Source of the DNA: Symbiodinium natans
Taxonomy: Eukaryota > Sar > Dinophyceae > Suessiales > Symbiodiniaceae
DNA length: 64,000 bases
NCBI GenBank assembly: GCA_905221605.1
Contig: CAJNDS010002079.1
Location: 1,976,501 to 2,040,500 of the forward strand
Direction of reading: 5' to 3'
Within the stretch, counting starts at the first letter, position 1. Each line of letters starts with the position of its first letter. Made by a program: the position numbers and the translations under genes. Below the pieces are notes generated by a model, which did no database searches, was not told the DNA's origin, and saw nothing but the letters and a program-made list of their open reading frames with translations. Of the stretch, positions 30,671-40,500 are shown in pieces.

Positions 30671-31490
30671 TTAGGGTTTAGGGTTTAGGGTTTAGGGCTC
30701 AGGGCTTCGGGTTTAGGGATCTTCTTGCCCGCAGCAACCGCGGCTCAGAGAGAAGATCGGTAACAGAGAGGTTTGACCAGCGGCCTTCCCCTTTCAGTCA
30801 GAGGATGCCGGGGGGCTCGGCTCACGGGCCTCCAGTGGGCTCGGGTTTAGGGTTTAGGGTTTAGGGTTTAGGGTGTAGGGTGTAGGGTTTAGGGTTTAGG
30901 GTTTAGGGTTTAGGGTTTAGGGTTTAGGGTTTGGGGTGTAAGGGCCTTTAGGGTTTAGGGTTTAGGGTTCACGGTTTAGGGTTTAGGGTTCAGGGCTTGC
31001 TGTTCTTCAAGGGACAAAAGGAGGGACCCTTATGAGCGCTACATTGGGGCTACTTAGGTAATATAGGAACTTTCCGCTGTATATAAGGGTTGTACAAGGG
31101 AATAAGATGAAGGGTCCGTTCTAGGCGTCTCTCCTTTAAACCCCATAAGTTATAGTCTAGGCCTCCAAGCTCAACATCCTGCATGTGCGAGAGGGCTGAA
31201 ACCCCGACCCTATAGCAAAACCTCAGTCCCATGCCGCCCCCAGGGTTTAGGGTTTAGGCTTTTGGGTTTAGGGTTTAGGGTCCCGCCCCATCCCAGGTGT
31301 TTCTGGTTTAGGGTTTCGGATTCAAGGCCTCGCAAACCCCGCAAACCCCTAAAGCAAGCAGCACGAAACCCATGAGCACCCACGCTCCTAGTCCTAAACC
31401 CTGAACCCTAAACCCTCAATGCTCAACCCTAAACCCTGAACCCTAAACCCTGAACCCTGACTTCTAGAGGGGGGTGGTAGGGGAACCCAC

Positions 31491-31583
31491 ATGACTCCTA
31501 GGTTCAAAAACACCTACCAGTCCGGCTTTCTGTCCATCCTCTACTCGATCGGCTCAAAGCCGCTTCAGATCTGGGACAAGAAG
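31491..31583 (+). CDS. CFAP20: CFAP20 exon 1
   Basis: ATG at 31491 is in frame ([12 protein letters not shown]). Alternatively CTAG|GTTCAAA at 31502 is an acceptor and an upstream exon supplies AT, giving the usual MFKNT start. Ends AAGAAG|GC. Confidence 0.85.
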
Positions 31584-34500
31584 GCACAGCTCCTCGGGTT
31601 TAGGGTTTAGGGTTTAGGTTTAGGGCTTAGGGTTTAGGGTTAGGGTTTAGGGTGTTAGGGTTTTGGGTTTGGTCTTCCCTTTGGGGGGGGGTGGCGAATA
31701 TCCAACTTTCAGATACCTGGGTCTGAACCCCACACCCCAGATCCGACTGATCCGAAACAAAATGTAAACCCTAAACCATGCAAGCCCTCACGGCCTCAAA
31801 GGCCCTCAATCCCCAAGCCTTTAACCCTAAAACATCTGAGCCCTAAACCCTCAGCACCCTAAACCCTAAACCCCTAAACCCTCAACCCTATAAAGCATCC
31901 GAACACTGAAGCCCAAAGCACCCTAAGCACTAAATCCCAAACACTCCAACTCCAGGCCTAAACCCTCAAACCCGCAACCTCAAGTCTGTTCTGGGTTGTT
32001 GGAGTACTAGACTTGAATGCCTTTTGGGGGTTCTGGGTTCCTATTACAGCTGCTTATACCTAAAAAGTATATACTTGTTTTCCAGGGTCTACTCCAAAGT
32101 AGGGTTATTGGGCTTATGGGGTTGATGGGGTGCGCAGGGTTTGTAGGGCTTATAGGGTTCATCTACTTTACAGGGTTATAGGGTTCAGGGTAAGGAAAGG
32201 TTCAGGGGTTTAGGCTGGTAAACCCTTGCGAACCCCGGCACGCATCATGCAAAATTGGGTTCTTAAGGGAGGGCGGGTTCATGGAGGACAGGTAACTCGG
32301 GAACCTTAGGGAAGCTTAGGGAGCCTTAGGGAGTAGCAGGGAGTAATTGGGAACCGTGGGTTCGATATCCCCCTTGGACCCCCCCTCCCTGAAGAATCTC
32401 GTAAATTTAGGGTTTAGGGTTTAGGGTTTAGGGTTTAGGGTTTAGGGTTTAGGGTTTAGGGTTTAGGGTTTAGGGACGCATCCTGAGGTGCGCAATGGTC
32501 ACATCAAGCGCCTCACGGATTCTGACATCCAGTCCAGCGTGCTGGACTGCGGGGCTAAGGGCACCCATTGAACGCCTAGGATGCCCAGTAGTACCCTGAT
32601 TCCTTTTTGGGGGGGTTGAGGTTCCCTTAGAAACCCCTTTAAGCAAAAAAGGGTACCCTTTTTAAATGCTGGGTTACTCAGCATCCTAGACCCATTGAAG
32701 CCGTTGAACCCCATGTAACCCATGTAGCCCCATTTAACCCCCGGGTTTAGGGGCCCAAGCTCAACACTCTGCCAATCACCTGCAAAAATGTTCCTAGCTA
32801 AGGGATCTGGGACCCCCCTGCTAGTTATTCTACAGCCCCGAGCTCGTTTAGCTTGTTTTTGGTTTGTTGCCTTCATGCTGCTTCGTTTCTCACCCTAAAC
32901 CCTAAACCCTAAACCCTAAACCCTAAACCCTAAACCCTAAACCCTAAACCCTAAACCCTAAACCCTAAACCCTAAACCCTAAACCCTCAGATTCGCGAAG
33001 ACAGCTTTGGCTCAGGATCCGAAGCTCCCCCACCAACTCTTACCCTGGGATATAAGCCACGAAGGCTCCATATACCTAATGTAGGGTTTAGGCTTTGGGG
33101 GCTTAGGGTTTAGGGTTTAGGGTTTAGGGTTTAGGGTTTAGGGTTTAGGGTTTAGGGTTTAGGGTTTAGGGTTTAGGGTTTAGCGTGCTTAGAGATGGCA
33201 TGCTTGGGCCTTACAAAGCGCTTCTTCTATGGGGACTTTGGGGGCCCAAGAGTGTAACAATCTGGTACATGGACCCTCAGAATAAGAGTATCATAACTTC
33301 GCTTGGGCTCCCTGACCGGAACCCAGGTCCCTGAATTAGGGAAGATATGGGTCGTTCTCTAAATTCCAGTCCTATGGGGTACCCGTTTTGGGGGTCCCCT
33401 TAGGGGGATTCTCATTCTATTTGGGGTATAAGGGGGTACCCCTGTTTTGGGAAGTGATCTAGGTTCATCGTGGTTTGGGCCCCAAAGCTTCCTACCTAGA
33501 CCAGCTTAGGGTTTAGGGTTTAGGGTTTAGGGTTTAGGGTTTAGGGTTTAGGGTTTAGAGTTTAGGGTTTAGGGTTTAGGGTTTAGGGTTTAGGGTTTAG
33601 GGTTTAGGGTTTAGGCTTTAGCCCCCAAGAGGCAGCCCCAACAAAGAGAAGCCTGCATTCAGAGGAGGCAAGGCCTCACGCCCTTCTAAATCCCTTAGTC
33701 CCAGACCCTAAACGCCAAACAGCCCTAACACCAAAAGCCCAAACAACCCTAAATCATGCACACGCCCTGTCCCCCTCCCCCAACAAAAATTGCAACCAAA
33801 GACGCCTGTTTTACGCTAAGTCCTAAGCCCAAACCCTAAACTCCCTTCACCACCAGGGGATCATGGGCACCCATGAAGCCCTAAACCCTAAACCCCAAAC
33901 CCTAAACCCCAAACCCTAAACCCTAAACCCCTAACCCTAAACCCCCAATCCCTAAACCCTAAACCCTAAGCCCCAAACCTGAAACCAGGAGATCATGGGC
34001 ACCAATGTGAGCACGACCTACATCACCTGCCCCGCCGACCCCTCCAAGACCCTGGGGATCAAGTTGCCCTTCCTGGCCGGACGGGCAGGGGGCACGTTGG
34101 GGTTATAGGGTTTAGGGTTTAGGGTTTAGGGCTAGGGTTTAGGGTTTAGGGGTTTAGGGTTTAGGGTTCAGGGTGCAGGGTTTAGGGTTTAGGGTTTAGG
34201 GTTTAGGGTTTAGGGGTTTAGGCGTTTAGGGGTTTAGGGGTTTAAGGTTTTAAGGGGCTCTAGGGCTTCCTGGCGCCGGGGACGAACTTTGGGGGGGCAG
34301 GTTTGGGCTGTTATAGGGGTTTAGGGTTTAGGGTTTAGGGCTTAGGGTTTAGGGTTTAGGGTTTAGGGTTTGGGGTTATAGGGTTTAGGGTTTAGATTGT
34401 AGGGTTCAGGGTGCAGGTTATAGGGGTTTAGGGTTTAGATTTTAGGGTTCAGGGTGCAGGGGTTTAGGGGTTTAGGGGTTTAGGGGTTTAGGGGTTTAGG

Positions 34501-37500
34501 GGTTTAGGGGTTTAGGGTTTAGGGGTTTAGGGGTTTAGGGGTTTAGGGGTTTAGGGGTTTAGGGGTTTAGGGGTTTAGGGGTTTAGGGGTTTAGGGGTTT
34601 AGGGGTTTAGGGGCTCTGGGGGCTCTAGGAGCTTTAGGGGCTTAAGGGCTGTAGAGGTTTTAGCGCGTGTGCAGGGTTGGTTTAGGCTGGGTTGAGGAAC
34701 CAGGGCGATCGGGGTCACTTCGGTTCAGGGTTTAGGGTTTCGGTTTTCAAGTTTCAGGGTTTGGAGGTTTAGGGTTTAGGACCAGGTTTCGGGCTTCCGG
34801 CCTTTGGGGGTGGCATCGGTCTAAGATTGCAGATAAGTTTCAAGTACTCGACTGGGGCGTGCAGCCCAAGAGAAGGGTAGTGGGACGACCAACCGCCACG
34901 GATCAGAGATTGCTCGTTGCCCGTACATGGAGGGGGGGGGGTTAGGGTTTAGGCTTAGGGCTTTAGGGTTTCAAGGTTTAGGGTTTAAGAGTTTAGGGTA
35001 TAGGGTTTAGGGTTTAAGAGTTTAGGGTTTAGGGTTTAGGGTTTAGGGTTTAGGGTTTAGGGTTTAGGGTTTAGAGATCTTGTGGCGCCTCCAGCCCCTA
35101 GACCGTCAACACTAGCCCCCAAGACCCAAGACCCAAGCCGTAGACAGTGGACCCTGAACCCTGAACCCTGAACCCTAAACCCTAAACCCTAAACCCTAAA
35201 CCCTAAACCCTAAACCCTAAACCCTAAACCCTAAACCCTAAACCCTAAACCCTAAACCCTGAACCCTAACCCTAATCCCTAAACCGTAGACAGTTGACCC
35301 TAAACCCCTGAACCCATCATCCGACAGGTGATGATCATCAAAAACCTCAAGAAGTACTTCACCTTCGAGGCACTCGACATCTCAGGGGTTATGGCTTAGT
35401 GGTTCAGGGACTCAGGGGTACGTATGTTTTCGGGTTCAGGGTTTGGACAGGTAGTTGCTTTAGGTTTTTGAGGTTGGGAAAGAAAGAATTTTGGGGGGGC
35501 TAAGACAGCTCCATGGCGATTCACTAGGGTTTAATTCCGACGCTCATTCTTGTATACGCAGCAGAAGATGCCAGTAGAGCTGAAAGATCCAGAAAGACCT
35601 GGAATGTGCTTAAACCCCCCTTCCGACGCTCATTTTTGTATAAGCAACAGAAGATGCCAGTAGAGCTGAAAGATATAGAAAGACCTGGAATGTGCTTAAA
35701 CCCCCCTTCCGACGCTCATTTTTGTATACGCAACAGAAGATGCCAGTAGAGCTGAAAGATCTAGAAAGACCTGGAATGTGCTTAAACCCCCATTCCGACG
35801 CTCATTTTTGTATAAGCAACAGGAGATGCCATTGGGGCTTAAGGGCATATCCCTAGACCCTAAACCCTAAACTTCTGCTTCTGTTGCTTCAGAACGGCTT
35901 GCGCACCCCCAGCGTTTGTAGTTTAGGGCCAAGCGCGCTCTGTCAAAATACCTGGGGAAAAAGACCAAACCACTAAACCTGAACCCTGTAAACCTTAATC
36001 CCTCTAAAGCGTATTGATTTCCTCAGCCCTGTTAGAGAGCTCAAAACCCTGAGCATAAAGCGCCCTGAACCCTTTTTTCTTACATACCTGGGCCTTGAAG
36101 GCGTTCCCACATAGTAGCTGTAGTGCCCAAGTATAAAACTACACAGGTACGCGCAACCTTTACCCTAAGGCTCTAAGGACTCTTATTTTAGGGCTTTGGG
36201 GCCCAAATGCCTTCTCATATAAGGTTTCTCGGTTTTTTGTGAGCCTAAGGCTTCGGCTTTCCTGTAAACCCCTATGCCGTGAGGTTACGGTGCTGGATGA
36301 CAAGGAGGTCCGTCGGCGCTTCCGGGCGTCGAACTACCAGTCCACCACCAGGCCACCCCACAGGGTTTAGGGTTTAGGGTTTAGGGTTTAGGGTCTAGTG
36401 TTCAGGGTTTAGGGTTAGGGCTCAGGAACGCTGTTTAAGCGTCTAAACCTTACAAGCCCTCAACTCTATAAGCCCTACACCCTATACCCTATACACCCTG
36501 TAAACCCTGTAAACCCTGCAACCCCTGTGCGCTCTATAAAAACTATAAACAGTAAGAGGGCTTTGACGAAAAAAGGATTTAGGCTCAAGAATGCTGAGTG
36601 TTGAGGGCTTAGCTTGGGGTTTTAGCTTATAAAAACCCTAAATCTACTTTTTTGCTAGGTTACCTAGGAATCCAAAAAGGGGTCTTATAGTACGAAACTA
36701 CAGAGAAGGTAGGTTTGGGGTTCTTACGTTAGGGTTTAGAGTTCAGGGCTTAGAGCTTCAATGGTTCTTGGGTGGATAGGGTCTACATGGGCTTAAAAAA
36801 GAGTTAAAGTTTAATGGGGTAGTGGGTTACCAAAGGCTTCGACATGTCGGACTTTAAAGGTTTTTAAGGGATTTTGGGTGGGTTTACAGGATGGGTTTCA
36901 CAGGTCTCAAAGTTTTAGGGTCCAGGCAAAAAGACACCCACACCCCACAAGCCCCCAAAGACTCCAGAACCCCTTAAGTAAAGAATATCCCTTGAATTTT
37001 ATCAGGAACCCTCATATGATTTAGGCCCTTTTCCTAAATTAAGGGGGTTTTGGGGGCCTCTGGGCCCAAACTCGGTCAGGGTGAAGCCCTTCATCTGCAC
37101 CATGCCCATGCGTCTGGATGAAGGCGCCTCGGGTTCAGGGCTTCGGGCTTAGGGGGTTTAGGGTTTAGGGTTTTAGGGTTTAGGGTGTAGGGTTTTAGGA
37201 TTTTAGGTTTTAGGGTTTTAGGGTTTTAGGGTTTAGGGTTTAGGGCTTCGGGCTTAGGGGTGTTGCAAGGGTTCAAGGATGTTCAAGGGCACACGGACGG
37301 ATGAAGGCGTTTTTTTAGGGTTCAAAGGCTTCAGGATTTAGGGTTTTTTAGCGTTTTAGGGCTCTGGGTCAGGGCGATACCCTTTACAGCAAGAGTTGCC
37401 ACATAGCTTTATGGCAGTCCTTCTTCGAGAGTGTTGCTCTATGGGGTTTAGGGCAGGTTTAGGGTTTAGGGTTTAGGGTCTAGGGTTTAGGGCTTAGGGT

Positions 37501-40500
37501 TTAGGGTTTAGGGGCTCTAAGAAGCACATCGACATGTAAGTGTCAGGAAGATGCCTATTTGTCGAGGCAGCGTTAACTACCCCAACAGCTTCCGCTACTT
37601 AAACCCCTAAACCTCTAAGCCCTGAACCCTTAAATCCGGAACCCCCAAACCGTACAGTAATCGCACTTTCGCATCGCAGGCGGCTGCAAAGTTCCCAGTG
37701 AGCCGCATGCCCCACTGCAAGTGCTGAGTAGGTTAGGGTTTTTTGCTTGCCTAAACCCTAAACCCAAAGCCTAGGGCTTGGAAGCTTTGTTTGGCAGCCT
37801 TTAGCCCTTTGAATCAACTCCTTCTGCTTGGCCTTTGTAACCTTCACACTCTATGCCATCCTGCACACCCCTAGACCCTAAACACAGTAACCAATTGTGC
37901 CCGGAGGTTGGAATCAGCGCCTTGTTCGCCAGCACGGCTTTGTCCTGTGGGGATGAAGGGTTTCGGGTTTCTCCATTGTGGTCGGGGGGGGAGGGGGTGG
38001 GTTTTTGGAAGCTCCTTTGGTTTAGTAAGTCTACTTAGTATCCCCTAAATGCCCTGTTTGAATCCCCATAACCCACCTTACTAACCCTACTTACTAAGTC
38101 AACAGAACCTCCAAGAAGAGGGGCTTGCAGCTTAGCTTGGGGTGATGTAGTGTTCAGATCCCTGAGCCTCAGCCCCGAACCCTACACCTGTTATGCTCCC
38201 CAAGAATTTTGTTTTCTTTTTTTTTTTGGGGGGGGGGGGGGCCTCAGGGCAACAAAAGTTCTAGCTGGTCAGAGCCTTGCGAAAAAGCACAACACTGAAC
38301 CCTAAACCCCATAAACCCTAAACCCGAGGATTCAGTTCAACCTCTCGGATTTCACCCGCCGTGCCTACGGCACCAACTACATCGCTGCTTGTCCTCTGCA
38401 CCACGTAAGTGGAGGGCCTTCGGGTGGTCATTGGGTTTGGGGTTTAGGCTTTGGGGTTTGGGGTTTTGGGTGTGGTGCGAGGGGTTAGGGTATATAGGTC
38501 TTAAGGGGGAAGGGTTATACTTCCAAGGTCTTGAGGCGAGTCGTTGTGAGCCCATCCTTCCATGAACCCTCCACTGACTCCCAAAGCGAGGGCGCTCGTG
38601 CTTCGTGGACAGACCCTAAACCCTAACCCTTAACCTCGAAACCCTAAACCCTAAACCCTAGCCCAAACCATAACCCTATCACCACCCCCCCCCCCCCCCC
38701 AAAGACAAAAGCAAAGGAAAAGTTTGTAAATACAAAAAAAGCACCCGCAAACCATAATTTTGCAAGGAGACCCTGAGGGTGCAGCTCCATGCCAACTGCC
38801 GTACCTTGGCCTTGGCTTGCAGAAGAGGAGCCACAAAGGTGTCCAGAGTTTAGGGTTAGGGTTTAGGGTTTAGGGTTTAGGGTTTAGGGTTTAGGGTTTA
38901 GGGTTTAGGGTTTAGGGTTTAGGGTTTAGGGTTTAGGGTTTAGGGTTCAGGGTTTAGGGTTTAGGGTTTAGGGTTTAGGGTTTAGGGTTTAGGGTTTAGG
39001 GTTTAGGGTTTAGGGTTTACTGTTTAGGGTTTAGGGTTTAGGGTTTAGGGTTTAGGATCTGGGGTTTAGGGTTTAGGGTTTTTGGCAAGGAGAGGGGGGG
39101 TTTAGGGCTCAGGGCTTAAGCGGGCTAGTTAGGTCTCAGGGTTTAGGGTTTAGGGTTTCGGGCTTAGTGGGTAGGACGTAAACCCGAAACCAAAATGGCT
39201 GTTAACCCTTCAACTGTAGGTGTCTTGGTGTGGTGTTTAGGGCGTCGAGGGCCTAGCTACAATCCCAAAAAAGGCTGAACCCTCCTAAACCCTCCTAAAC
39301 CCTACCAAGCCCCAGTGAACACTACGAAACCCTAGAAATCCCTGAGCCCTAGGCCCCAAACCGAATCGCCTGGAGTGGAGCCAAGAAGCTAAACCCTGAA
39401 CCCTGAAAACCCCTAACCCCCAAAACACAGAAAACCCTAAACCCATAAACACCTAAACCCTAAACCCCAAACCCTAAACCCCGTCAACCCTGAGCCTTCC
39501 ATCACTGCCTAGGCATCCGCCGAATCTACTTCAGCGACCGCCTCTACAGCGAGGCAAGAGCCACCTCCTCGAAGCCCTAAACCCTAAACCCTAAACCCTA
39601 AACCCCAAACCCTAAACCCCAAACCCTAAACCCTAAACCCTAAAACCTAAACCCTAAACCCTAAACCCTAAACCGCAGCTCTGCAGAAGCTCCAAGAGCC
39701 CCTCAACCCCAAACCCTAAACCCCCCCCAAGCCTTAACACCCCAAACCCTACACCCTAAACCCTAAACCCTAAACCCTGAACCCTAAACCCTAAACCCTA
39801 AACCCTAAACCCTAAACCCCAAACCCTACACCCTAAACCCTAAGCCCTAAGACCCTAAGACCCTAAGACCCTAAGACCCTAAGACCCTAAGACCCTAAGA
39901 CCCTAAGACCCTAAGACCCTAAGACCCTAAGACCCTAAGACCCTAAACCCTAAACCCTGAGCCTTAACACCCCAAGTCTTGGGAAGCCTCAAGCCCTTTA
40001 AACCTTTAAACCCTAAAGCTCCTAAAGCCCCTAAAACCCCTAAAGCTCCTAACCAAAAGCCCTGAAACCCTAAACCTGAAACCCTTAAGACCCCAAACCC
40101 CAAACCCCAAACCCTAACCCTCAGTCTGCCAAAGGAAGAGCTGCCGCCAGAGTTCAAGCTGTTCCTTCCGGCCACCTGGGCTGGCGCCAGTCGTTTTCTC
40201 GTGTTTCAATGGCTTTTTTTAGGGTTTAGGTCTTAGGGCTTAAAGTTTGGGGTTTAGGGTTTAGGGTCGTAAGGTTGTAGGGTTTGGAGTTTAGGGTTTA
40301 GGGTTTAGGGAAACCCTAAACCCTAAGCCCTAAACCCTTCGAGTTAGGGTTTGGAGGTTTAGGCTTCGGTGTTGGGCTGAAACCCTAAACTTAAATCGAA
40401 AACAGAGTATATCTTGTATACCAGCCTCCATCCACCCTGCAAACCCACTCGAAACCCGAATATGCTAAAACCCTAAACCCCACACCCTAGGTCGAAGTAG

